Source: Bacillota bacterium (GTDB lineage Bacteria > Bacillota > Clostridia > Christensenellales > UMGS416). From it: a stretch of 64,000 nt of DNA. The notes under the pieces are model-generated. The model was not told where the DNA came from, ran no database searches, and saw nothing but the letters and a program-made list of their open reading frames with translations. Numbering within the stretch: the stretch's first letter is position 1; every line of letters starts with the position of its first letter. Location: the NCBI GenBank assembly GCA_023435705.1, contig JAEYRH010000005.1:238784-302783 (forward strand). The letters run 5' to 3'. A program made the translations under genes and the position numbers. This document shows, piece after piece, positions 36,001 to 42,998 of this stretch.

Positions 36001-36090
36001 GCGGAACCGGCGGTGCTGGAGTTTGTGATCCGGCCTGCAGTGCATGGGCAGGATGATTTGTTTGGGAAGGCCAGGAGGGTGCCGGGGTGA
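33028..36090 (+). CDS. lacZ: GH2 beta-galactosidase
   Basis: A 1020-residue cytoplasmic glycosidase of LacZ length. Domains in order are a sugar-binding jelly roll (about 45-215, with NGVWRF and GFSKVPHMPAEFDIT), an immunoglobulin-like domain, the TIM barrel (about 330-620), another beta domain and the large C-terminal beta-galactosidase small-chain domain (LWRAPTDNDK, then YGRGPHENYPDKK). The acid/base is Glu456 in SLGNESGWG and the nucleophile Glu520 in CEYAHAMGN. It should split lactose or beta-galactosides. No transporter lies beside it, so the source of substrate is not shown. AGGAGG is seven bases before the ATG. Confidence 0.95.
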   Translation: MRTGKEFPDYQNPKLLQKGRLPAHATLFPFDSVEGAVSGQRGMSNRYLSLNGVWRFFLADRPNDLPGEFWEIDYDDADWDDMALPCCWEMEGYGVPVYTNVKYPIPYDPPFVPDENPVGCYRKYFTMPEGWADMRTHVTFEGVDSAYYVWVNGHIAGFSKVPHMPAEFDITDFVAAGPNVMAVQVLKYSDGTYLEDQDMWRMSGIFRDVYLTAHGHSYLRDAWVETVFDSAYQDATLQLHVDVASSESGETKVRAELFGEDWAPVASGVFSGSLKFGSAAIEGALAVKAPAKWTAETPTLYPLLLTLLGEHGEQLETVRIDVGFRDVKIAGVELMVNGVPIKIKGVNRHDTNADTGHTVSLDDMVKDITLMKQHNINAVRTSHYPNDPRWLDLCDRYGLYVIDETDLETHGTVMVGRLSELSDNPDWEAAYVDRVERMVRRDRNHPSVIIWSLGNESGWGCNHLAMIRWIKANDLTRPVHYEHGHDAPELDMVSCMYPTLDWLADEAANKADSRPFFMCEYAHAMGNGPGNLKEYWDLIYASKRLIGGCVWEWADHGIRAENEAGEEFFAYGGDFGDQPNDGNFCIDGLTTPEHDPHTSLIELKKVLQPVKVESLGGDCIRITNMNNFADLTWLDGAWRVTMDGKTIKSGMLGQLDIAPGQSREISIPVGEMARNGDWRLETLFTLKADTPWAERGHLIAREQLALKAAALTAFDATSLPALDVSVLEGDILVSGQCFTAMFSEDSGRMEWYEHKGQPVISGPILPNLWRAPTDNDKPMVNLWKDAGLDALQSRVADVCYEQRGDNVFELTAETVHGAYGKDPALRLTSRYTVYGDGSVRCRFEFKPSQNLPHLPRLGVTMELESDMDRLKWYGRGPHENYPDKKTAAHSGLYSGTVAEQHEEYTRPQENGAKCDVAWAMLHDARGLGVLFAGQPSFSFNAHDYSDMDLTLAEHTYELERQEAITLDIDYAQGGLGSASCGPGPLEQYQLKAEPAVLEFVIRPAVHGQDDLFGKARRVPG

Positions 36091-36104
36091 TATAAACAAT
36101 AAGA

Positions 36105-36140
36105 AAAGGCTGCTTGCTTTATGCAGGCAGCCTTTGTTTC
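36105..36140 (+). terminator. Intrinsic terminator of lacZ
   Basis: AAAGGCTGC pairs with GCAGCCTTT around a TTGCTTTATGCAG loop, followed by TTTC. Confidence 0.8.
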
Positions 36141-36181
36141 TACTAAATACAATCGTTGATGTTGGCACACACTTCTGGATG

Positions 36182-36399
36182 TTATGGATTGACCAGACCA
36201 TCCATTGTCTCCCACCAGAAGCTCCCTTTATCAAGACTCCGTTCATCACATACCAAGAGATCATTCTTCAACTTTTCCATAAGATCAGCAGGTATGTTTC
36301 TTTCCAGCATAGCCCTTTTTCCATTTGCCTCCTGAGCTTTTATTACAAGCGCCTTATATATCAGCAAACACCGCTCTTAACAAGCTCTTCCGCCTTCAT
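36182..36399 (-). pseudogene. Short frameshifted gene of unknown function
   Basis: An ATG at 36399 with AGAAGGG five bases upstream starts MKAEELVKSGVC and meets a stop after 12 codons. In another frame the sequence continues without break for about 60 codons (LIYKALVIKAQEANGKRA, then NIPADLMEKLKNDLLVC) to 36182. The two parts read like one ~72-residue helical protein split by a one-base shift near 36365. It follows the SUKH gene on the same strand. It may be a real frameshift, a sequencing error, or a short gene starting with TTG at 36367. I do not recognise the family. Confidence 0.45.
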
Positions 36400-36437
36400 G
36401 GGCACCCTTCTTTCCACAGCATCTAGGTAATGCGCTG

Positions 36438-36884
36438 CTAGCCATCCTCCGGTTCTTTCAGCGCCTTCATAAACTCTGAAAAGCTGCCAGCCATCCAATA
36501 GATATTTGACTCCTCGCTGGATTGTGGGAAATACCAAGAATGATCCCATGCATAAACACCTTTATCTTTGCTATCGCAGATCATCACAATCATACATTCA
36601 CTTGGATCATGACCAATAATAAGGCTGTTGGGGAGCAAGTCGCTTCTATACTCGTCATTCCATTGATATAAATCGAGGTGAGGCACATTTAATCCACACA
36701 GCACATGAAGCGGTATGCTTTCTTGAATTTCCTTAACGAAAATGGATGGATAACGATTGTCCGTTGAGCCGCCGTTGTATTCCATCAAGAATTCCCTGTA
36801 ATCCTGCGGCAGCGCAAACCCAATGTGTTTCTCAAATTCATCGATCATCTGCTTCGTAGCTTTGCCGAACCCACGAATGGTCAT
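36438..36884 (-). CDS. SMI1/KNR4 (SUKH) family protein
   Basis: A 148-residue protein of the SUKH superfamily, most of whose bacterial members are immunity proteins to polymorphic toxins. The typical start is visible: IDEFEKHIGFALPQDYREFL, then EYNGG, and the middle VFVKEI-like strand. The tail ends in WMAGSFSEFMKAL, the common W..A.SF.EFL closing helix. AAAGG lies before the ATG. No toxin gene is recognisable next to it, so it may be an orphan immunity gene. The base composition is AT-richer than in neighbours, which suggests transfer. Confidence 0.85.
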   Translation of the reverse strand: MTIRGFGKATKQMIDEFEKHIGFALPQDYREFLMEYNGGSTDNRYPSIFVKEIQESIPLHVLCGLNVPHLDLYQWNDEYRSDLLPNSLIIGHDPSECMIVMICDSKDKGVYAWDHSWYFPQSSEESNIYWMAGSFSEFMKALKEPEDG

Positions 36885-36960
36885 TGGCAGCCGCCTTTCG
36901 TATTATGTTGGTTTCTGGCAAGAAACAGGGAAGTGACGTTGATATCAGGATATCATCGCT

Positions 36961-38184
36961 TTAGTCGCGATGCAAGGTATTGAGCATTCCCTTGCCGGCA
37001 TCCCGTTTAGTTCTCAGAATAATCAGAATCAACCCCGCCGAAACCAACCCAACCACCCCACCAAATAAAAACGGCGCGTTGGAATCCACCTTGTCCCACA
37101 GCAAGCCCGCGATGATGGACGACAGCAGCAGCCCGATGCCCTGCAGCATGCCATAAAACCCCAGCACCGTGCCGCGAAACTCCTTGGGAGCCGCCTCAGC
37201 CACAAAGGCCCGCTCGGCACCGCTGACAAACGCGCTATAAGCACCGTAGGCGATGAACAACCCGATGATCTCCCCTTTTCCCGCGAGCAGCGCAAAGCCC
37301 AGATATACCAGCCCGTAGATCACATAACCCGGCACGAGGATGGCGCTCCTGCCCAGCTTGTCGGAAAGGCGGCCCGCCGGGATCGCCAGCGCCGATGTGG
37401 CCACATTGAACGCCAGATACAGTAAGATGACCTCTTGTGTGGTAAAGCCCCGCTCCGATGCCTTCAGGAGCAGGAACGTATTGGAGGAGTTGCCCAGGCA
37501 GAACAGGAACATCGCCGCAAGATAGAGCTTCAGCCTGCCATCCAGCTTCATATGCCGGAAGGACAGCCGCTGCGCCGGCAGCACGGCGCATTTCTCCTCC
37601 CGAATCAGCGGGATGATCACAATGCTGATCACCGCAGGCACGATGGACCACAGAAACGCGCCGTGGAACCCCACGCCCGTGGCCACAAACACTAACGCCA
37701 GCACCACGCCCAGCGCAGAGCCGGCCATATCGAGCATCTTGTGCATCCCGAAGCCGCCGCCCAGCTTGCCGTTGCCGCAGCTCTGGGCCACCAGCGCGTC
37801 GCGGGGGGCGGTGCGGATGCCCTTGCCGGTGCGGTCAATGATCCTGGCAACCAGCACACCGGCCCACGAGCTGGAGAGCAGCAGCGCAACCTTATAAACC
37901 GCCGACGCCGCGTAGCCAACGAAAGCCAACCGCTTCTTGTTTTGGCGCACATCGCCCACATAGCCGCTGAAAACCTTCAGCAGCGACGCAAGACTTTCGG
38001 CGATGCCCTCGATCACGCCCACAATGGCCGGAGACGCGCCCAGTGTGGCAGTGAGAAACAACGGCACCAGCGGGTAGACCATCTCGGTGCTCATGTCCAT
38101 GAACAGGCTGACCAGGCCAATCAGCACAATGTTGGAAAACAGTTTCTTACCTGGGTAGTGGCTACCATTTTTTTGCCCGTCCAT
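36961..38184 (-). CDS. MFS transporter
   Basis: A 407-residue major facilitator with 12 predicted helices. The loop between helices 2 and 3 has SGYVGDVRQNKKRLAFVGY, a variant of the GxxxDRxGRR motif, and the second half repeats it as AGRLSDKLGRSAIL. IDRTGKGIRTAPRDALVA matches the drug-efflux or fosmidomycin-like MFS_1 type. The ATG at 38184 follows GGGGGAG. The gene begins just after the stop of the ChrB-like gene and surely shares its transcript. Efflux of a toxic ion or drug is the likely role. Confidence 0.88.
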   Translation of the reverse strand: MDGQKNGSHYPGKKLFSNIVLIGLVSLFMDMSTEMVYPLVPLFLTATLGASPAIVGVIEGIAESLASLLKVFSGYVGDVRQNKKRLAFVGYAASAVYKVALLLSSSWAGVLVARIIDRTGKGIRTAPRDALVAQSCGNGKLGGGFGMHKMLDMAGSALGVVLALVFVATGVGFHGAFLWSIVPAVISIVIIPLIREEKCAVLPAQRLSFRHMKLDGRLKLYLAAMFLFCLGNSSNTFLLLKASERGFTTQEVILLYLAFNVATSALAIPAGRLSDKLGRSAILVPGYVIYGLVYLGFALLAGKGEIIGLFIAYGAYSAFVSGAERAFVAEAAPKEFRGTVLGFYGMLQGIGLLLSSIIAGLLWDKVDSNAPFLFGGVVGLVSAGLILIILRTKRDAGKGMLNTLHRD

Positions 38185-38197
38185 CAGATTCTCCCCC

Positions 38198-38734
38198 TCA
38201 TATGCCATCACAAGACGCATAAACTGCTGTGCAAAACCGTTCCAGTGCGTCCACGCAACACTCTAACATGTGGGTGGCTTCCGCAGCTAGCGATGCACCA
38301 AAACAATCGCGGCTTTTGATTTTGCCACGCCACTCCCGGAGTTTTCTGAGCTCTTCCTCATTTTCCTCGATCTCTGCAAAGGAGAAGTTTTTGCGCTCGG
38401 TCTCCTTGTCGATTTCATGAAGGAAATCCGCGCATTGCTCCAGGAGCTCCCGGTATTCCTCATCCCTGTCGCGGTTAAAACGCAACACAATGGAGGCATG
38501 GGTCTCCCCATCCACGGAGGCGGTCATCACAAAGGCCTCGCCGCCTTCCTTCACCACCTCATCGCGGACATCCCGCATCCAGGCGGCGTGATCGCCGATA
38601 AGGGGCAGCATCCACAGTGATTGCTGCATATTGAACGCACCGAGTTTTTTCAGTCGCCGCCAGATGGCTACTCTCGCCCGCGACGGCTCCCGCGGCAGCG
38701 TGTAGCTGAGCACGACCCATTCATATGATTCCAT
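38198..38734 (-). CDS. ChrB N-terminal domain protein
   Basis: A 178-residue protein that matches the ChrB N-terminal domain: WVVLSYTLPREPSRARVAIW, then RRLKKLGAFNMQQSLWMLP and a helical Glu/Arg-rich middle. ChrB proteins regulate chromate resistance and the domain alone often sits beside MFS or ChrA transporters. No C-terminal ChrB domain is present; the family's usual short form is like this one. Two near-palindromic sites in the promoter (38751-38793) suggest that it or a partner binds DNA there. The MFS gene follows within 14 bases. Confidence 0.82.
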   Translation of the reverse strand: MESYEWVVLSYTLPREPSRARVAIWRRLKKLGAFNMQQSLWMLPLIGDHAAWMRDVRDEVVKEGGEAFVMTASVDGETHASIVLRFNRDRDEEYRELLEQCADFLHEIDKETERKNFSFAEIEENEEELRKLREWRGKIKSRDCFGASLAAEATHMLECCVDALERFCTAVYASCDGI

Positions 38735-38750
38735 GGTTGATCCTAGAAAT

Positions 38751-38794
38751 TGTAATACGTGTTACATTATAAAGTGTTGTAATACTGGTTACAA
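38751..38794 (-). promoter_or_regulatory. Promoter with two operator-like palindromes before chrB-MFS
   Basis: TTGTAA (38789-38794), a 17-base spacer and TATAAT (38766-38771) form the promoter. Two 16-base near-palindromes, TGTAATACGTGTTACA (38751-38766) and TGTAATACTGGTTACA (38778-38793), overlap the -10 and -35 boxes with 27 bases between their starts. A dimeric repressor bound here would block transcription. Confidence 0.75.
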
Positions 38795-38840
38795 GCGCAG
38801 AATCGGCACAATCTACCCGACCCAGAGTGTTAAGTACTTC

Positions 38841-39000
38841 TGAGTGCCCTCCTTCCGCCCCTGCAGGGGCACCTCCCTCCACGAGGGAGGCGCGAAGGAA
38901 CCGTTTTCCATGCTTTTCGTCCCCCTCTAGGAGGGGGATGTCGCCACGTCGCGCCGCAGCGGCGCGACAGAACAGGCGACTGGAGGAGGGGTCCCCAGGA
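38841..39000. repeat. GC-rich intergenic palindrome cluster
   Basis: Adjacent hairpins such as GCCCCTGCAGGGGC, CCTCCCTCCACGAGGGAGG, CCCCCTCTAGGAGGGGG and GTCGCGCCGCAGCGGCGCGAC. The CCTCC and CCCCCTC blocks recur at 45388-45436 and 47293-47413. The rest of the 363-base gap to 39097 holds no gene. Confidence 0.65.
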
Positions 39001-39097
39001 GCAATATTATAATAGAACGTGTATTGGAACCCCGCGCCAACCAAGTGCGCCATCAATTGATGACCAATACTGGTTGAGGGTATGCCAGTAGGGCTGA

Positions 39098-40171
39098 CTA
39101 CTTGTTATACCCCTTCACCGGATCATTAACCTTCGGAACCAGGTCGGACTGACCGACCACAATCAGCTCGGGCACGGGCCTCTGCCCCAGCTTCTGAGCG
39201 GGGTCGAAGATCTTCTCATTGATCTGCTCACCCATAAACACCATGGCCGAGGAGTTGCCGCCGTCCATGTTATAGGCCACCTTGCAGCCCAGCTCCAGAT
39301 AGATCTGGGCATGCTGCACCAGCGTCACATTGCGGCTGACCACAAAGAAATAGTGCCCCGGCTCCACCATGCCGATGGAGCAGCGGGAGTTGGCTCCGTT
39401 CAGGCGGTGCTTGCTGAGGTTTGGATTCACCTTGCCGTCGCGCACGAGCCATGGCCCAAAGGCATAACTGTCCTTCACGCCCAGCTTGAGCAGTTGATCC
39501 GCCGTCACCTTGCCTTTGTCATAAAGCTTGAACTCACCGCTCGGCAGGATCGCCAGCGTGTCGCAGTCCTTCTTATCATAATAAACCTTGCCATTGCGGA
39601 TCATGACACCTTTTTTATTATTCTTCCAGGTCAGGTAATCCGCCGTCACACCCAGCACGGCGCGGTTGACGCGGGCAATGTACCAGGGCCGCTTGGTGGT
39701 GCGGTATCTCTTGGCATCCGCAAAGCCGTTCATCGGCAGCGGGCCGCGAGTGTAGATCTCCGCCACGTAGTTTTCACGGCCTTTGTTGCGATATAGGATC
39801 GTGACCGTGATGCTGATGTCCTTGTCCTTATAGATCCATGGGCCCTTCTTGCTGTCCTTGATCTCCACAACTGGCTTGTCGCTGAAGAACTTGGCCCAGG
39901 GGTCTGGCGTGGGAGTGGGCTCCGGTGTGGGTGTGGGGCTGGGCGTGGGAGTGGGAGATGGCGTGGGCGACTCCGTCGGCATGGGTGTGGGAGATGGTTT
40001 GGGCATTTCCGTGGGATTCGCCATGGCCGTAGGAGTGATAACCGGAGAACCCGTGGGCAACGGTGGGAGCTGGCAGCCCGGTACGGATGTCAGTGCAAGC
40101 AGCGCTGCCATCAAAAGGAAAGCGGGCAGGCGGTGAAGCCTACCCGTGGTTGATTTGGTGTTTTGCTTCAT
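39098..40171 (-). CDS. NAGPA-like phosphodiester glycosidase lipoprotein
   Basis: A 357-residue lipoprotein. The signal ends in a lipobox-like SVPGC. A Pro/Thr/Ser-rich linker with PTPTPEPTPTP-type repeats (about 50-88) connects to a phosphodiester glycosidase (NAGPA/DUF2233) domain, recognisable by NMDGGNSSAMVFMG near the end and AVLGVTADYL, GPWLVRDG, RCSIGMV. The domain cuts N-acetylglucosamine-1-phosphodiesters in eukaryotes; bacterial ones may trim cell-wall or capsule phosphodiesters. The ATG at 40171 has GAGG nine bases before it; an ATG at 40186 overlaps the CapA stop. Third gene of the three-lipoprotein operon. Confidence 0.87.
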   Translation of the reverse strand: MKQNTKSTTGRLHRLPAFLLMAALLALTSVPGCQLPPLPTGSPVITPTAMANPTEMPKPSPTPMPTESPTPSPTPTPSPTPTPEPTPTPDPWAKFFSDKPVVEIKDSKKGPWIYKDKDISITVTILYRNKGRENYVAEIYTRGPLPMNGFADAKRYRTTKRPWYIARVNRAVLGVTADYLTWKNNKKGVMIRNGKVYYDKKDCDTLAILPSGEFKLYDKGKVTADQLLKLGVKDSYAFGPWLVRDGKVNPNLSKHRLNGANSRCSIGMVEPGHYFFVVSRNVTLVQHAQIYLELGCKVAYNMDGGNSSAMVFMGEQINEKIFDPAQKLGQRPVPELIVVGQSDLVPKVNDPVKGYNK

Positions 40172-40182
40172 TTGCACTGTCC

Positions 40183-41505
40183 TCATGGCTCGGTAGTAGC
40201 CTCCGCTGTGGTGGTCTCTGCGGCATCCGGCGGCAGGGTGGCCTCCGGCTCCAGATATTGCTCCCCAAGCACATCCTTGACGATCTTTAAGCCCTTCTTG
40301 AGCTCATTGGTATACTTCTTACCAATCAACGGGTCTTCGCCGGATGAAGCCGCAGCCAAGGCGTATCTCAGCTCAAACACGCGCATCTTGGCCTTCTTTT
40401 CGCCAGGGGCGGCAATTGCCCTGGCCCAGGTGGGCACATAGGAAAGATCCTTGATCGTGATCTTGCCAGTGTCCGAATCCTTGTGCACGGTGAGCTTGAG
40501 GAAGGCAGCATACTGCCTGTCCCACGAGGCCATATAGGTGACCACATTTCCCAGGGAATAGGCAGCCAGGAAACCGTCCTGATCCAGCGAGAAGGGCTGC
40601 AGCACATGGGGGTGGTGGCCGATCACGGCGTCTGCCCCGGCCTCCTTGAGCTTCTTGACAATGCTCTTCTGGGAGCCATCGGCGTCATGGGTGTATTCGG
40701 TGCCGAAGTGCACATAGAAGATCACGGCGTCGGCACCCTGCTCGCGGGCCCGCTTCATGTCTGCGATCATGCGCTCCAGGTCGATTGTGTTCACACCCAT
40801 GCCATCCTTGTTGCGCCAGGACCGGTTCACAAACCGGGAATAAGCCAAAAGAGCGATCTTCACGCCGTTCTTTTCCATCATGCAGACGGCATCACGCTCA
40901 GCCTCATTGCGGTAGGTGCCCGTCGTCAGCATGCCCCGCTTGGTGATCACATCAATCGTGTTGGCAAGAGCTGGCAAGCCCTGGTCCATCGCGTGGTTGT
41001 TGGCCGTGCCCAGCACATCGAACCCAGCCTGCTGCATTGCGTCGATGGCTTCCACCGGTGCGGCGAATTGAAGTTCGCCAAACTTGCTCTTGGAAATGTC
41101 CCACACAGGCGACTCCAGGTTGCCGATGGCAAAATCGGCAGCTTGAATGATCGGAGCCACATGCTCGAAGTAGGAGGAGAAATCATACTTCTTTGCCTCT
41201 GCATCCCACTGGAGCTTCACCGACGGCTCATGAAACATGATGTCTCCGGAGAAGAGCAGGCTCACATCGGCTGGGGGCGGCGTGGGTGTGGGGGTGGGCT
41301 CTGGCGTCGGGGTTGGTGTCGGCTCCGGTGTTGGAGTTGGAGTGGGTTCCGGAGTGGGCGTGGGGGTGGGCTCCAGCGTGGCCTCCACCGTGGGGCTTGG
41401 TGTGGCCGTTGCGGCGGGGCCAATGGCCAGCAGATCGCATGATGCGAGGGCTACGGCCAGCATCAGCGAGATCAGGCATACCAATGTTGAACGAATCTTT
41501 TTCAT
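40183..41505 (-). CDS. CapA-like lipoprotein (PGA_cap family)
   Basis: A 440-residue lipoprotein with lipobox VALASC and a long Pro/Thr/Glu linker (about 38-88). The domain that follows is the CapA/PgsA poly-gamma-glutamate synthesis fold, related to metallophosphatases: LLFSGDIMFH, IGNLESPV, TANNHAMDQG, GHHPHVLQPF, SLGNVV. These give the metal-binding Asp, Asn and His residues. Roles in the family include capsule polyglutamate synthesis and other phosphatase-like work at the surface. No capB/capC lies nearby, so a polyglutamate capsule is not supported. It sits between two NAGPA-like genes in one operon. The start at 41505 has GGAG close upstream. Confidence 0.88.
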   Translation of the reverse strand: MKKIRSTLVCLISLMLAVALASCDLLAIGPAATATPSPTVEATLEPTPTPTPEPTPTPTPEPTPTPTPEPTPTPTPPPADVSLLFSGDIMFHEPSVKLQWDAEAKKYDFSSYFEHVAPIIQAADFAIGNLESPVWDISKSKFGELQFAAPVEAIDAMQQAGFDVLGTANNHAMDQGLPALANTIDVITKRGMLTTGTYRNEAERDAVCMMEKNGVKIALLAYSRFVNRSWRNKDGMGVNTIDLERMIADMKRAREQGADAVIFYVHFGTEYTHDADGSQKSIVKKLKEAGADAVIGHHPHVLQPFSLDQDGFLAAYSLGNVVTYMASWDRQYAAFLKLTVHKDSDTGKITIKDLSYVPTWARAIAAPGEKKAKMRVFELRYALAAASSGEDPLIGKKYTNELKKGLKIVKDVLGEQYLEPEATLPPDAAETTTAEATTEP

Positions 41506-41548
41506 GTTCTCCATCCATAAGTGTGGGTTGGCCAAAAGGCAGGCATAC

Positions 41549-42649
41549 TTATTTGCCTTCGCCCTTCACCGGGTCTTTCACACCGGGCACGTCGTCGGAT
41601 GTGCCAATGCAAAGAAGATCAGTGACGGACCGCTGGCCAGTGCCCAGGGAAGCGTCATAGATTTTCTTGTTCACTTGCTCGCCCATAAACACCATCGCAG
41701 CGGAGTTGCCGCCATCCAGGTTATAGGCCAGCTTGCATCCCAGCTCCATATAGATTTCAGCAAGCTGGTCATAGGTGAGGTTGCGGCTGACCACGCAGAA
41801 ATAGTGGCCCGGCTCCACCATGCCAATGGAGCAGCGGGTGTTGGCCTTGTTGATCGTTTGATACACCAGATGGTCTTTCATCCCGGCGTTCACCTGGCCG
41901 TCCTTCACAAGCACGGGGCCAAAAGAATAAGTGTCCTTCACACCCATCTCCAATAGCTGCTGAGAAGTTACGGTGCCTTTTTCAAACAGCTTCAACTCGC
42001 CGTCGGGCATGATGGCCAGAGTGTCGTTGTTGCTTTCTTCCTTTAAAACCTGGCCACCGCGAATGATGATGCCCCTTGGTGTCTTCACTTCCTTCTGGCC
42101 CTTCATCGTCAGGCGGGTGAATGTCCAGTAATCCGTGTTGATCCCAAGGATCGCCTTGTGGGTGCGTGCAATGTACCAGGGCTTTTTGGTGGCGTTGAGT
42201 TTCTTCGGGTCGGCAAAGCCGCTGAAGAACGTTTTGTTGCGGGTGTAGATTTCCGCCACGTAGTTTTCACGGTTGTTGTTGCGCATCAACACATTGATTG
42301 AAACATACAGGTCTTTGTCCTTATACAGGTATGTACCTTTGAGTGTATACGGTTTGGTGACCTCCACCACCGGTGTGTCGCTGAAAAAGCCAGCCCAGGG
42401 GTCCGGCGTGGGGGTGGGCTCGGGGGTGGGTGTGGGCGTGGGCTCCGGCGTAGGTGTGGCCGTCGGCTCCGGAGTGGGTGAAGGTGTAGGCTCCGTTGTG
42501 GGGGCCATTGTGGCCTCCGCCGTGGGAGAAGGGGTGGCTACACTGCCGCCGGACACCAACGAACAACCGGGTACGGACAAAAGCATGGCTAATGCCACAC
42601 AGCAAGCAAAAATCATACGGATTGTTGACACAGGTTTGATACGGCTCAT
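41549..42649 (-). CDS. NAGPA-like phosphodiester glycosidase lipoprotein
   Basis: A 366-residue paralogue of the gene at 39098, first in the operon. The lipobox is LLSVPGC, followed by a Pro/Thr/Glu linker and the same NAGPA domain (LDGGNSAAMVFMGEQ, ILGINTDYW, GPVLVKDG, RCSIGMV). The two differ mainly in the linker and around the first 60 domain residues. AAGGTG precedes the ATG at 42649 at a longish distance. The promoter is near 42729. The divergent spoIIE gene begins 349 bases away; the gap between has no other gene. Confidence 0.87.
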   Translation of the reverse strand: MSRIKPVSTIRMIFACCVALAMLLSVPGCSLVSGGSVATPSPTAEATMAPTTEPTPSPTPEPTATPTPEPTPTPTPEPTPTPDPWAGFFSDTPVVEVTKPYTLKGTYLYKDKDLYVSINVLMRNNNRENYVAEIYTRNKTFFSGFADPKKLNATKKPWYIARTHKAILGINTDYWTFTRLTMKGQKEVKTPRGIIIRGGQVLKEESNNDTLAIMPDGELKLFEKGTVTSQQLLEMGVKDTYSFGPVLVKDGQVNAGMKDHLVYQTINKANTRCSIGMVEPGHYFCVVSRNLTYDQLAEIYMELGCKLAYNLDGGNSAAMVFMGEQVNKKIYDASLGTGQRSVTDLLCIGTSDDVPGVKDPVKGEGK

Positions 42650-42728
42650 GATGGCGATACACCTTTTCTTTTGATTGTGATTGAGATATGGAGTGACAGT
42701 GCGCAATACCGATTGCGCACGCCAAGAT

Positions 42729-42737
42729 ATTATACCA
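42729..42737 (-). promoter_or_regulatory. Extended -10 promoter of the lipoprotein operon
   Basis: TGGTATAAT on the minus strand with the TGn extension; the -35 region is weak. It lies about 80 bases before the NAGPA gene. Confidence 0.5.
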
Positions 42738-42998
42738 AAACATGGTAGAATTCGCCATCGGGAGATTTCACGAGAAAGATTGGAATATGGCAGGTTATGC
42801 GAACAGCCTGTATGTGAAAAACGCCAGAAACCATTCTGCATGTTCCAGCAAAATCAGCGGGCAACCGCGCCTCCGCAATGGCAAGGGCGGCCAATCCCGC
42901 TGGATCGCCATCTTTCCCCCGCGCCATCTGACGAAAACATCCCACCCACAGTGATATGTTTACATAGGTACATACTATATATAGTGGGGGCGTATTGC

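Noticed and set aside
34972..36264. A 430-codon minus-strand frame opposite lacZ
   Set aside because: Antisense to the conserved catalytic and C-terminal domains of GH2; no motif.
39043..39080. A third copy of the TGTAATAC-type operator near 39.06 kb
   Set aside because: Only about ten bases (AATACTGGTT) match and the outer TGT/ACA parts are missing.
41270..41400. Repeats near 39.9, 41.3 and 42.4 kb as a CRISPR or minisatellite element
   Set aside because: They encode in-frame Pro-Thr-Glu linkers of lipoproteins; explained by the proteins.
40183..41505. A poly-gamma-glutamate capsule operon
   Set aside because: Only the CapA-like fold is present; capB, capC and capE/capD are missing, so capsule synthesis is not supported.
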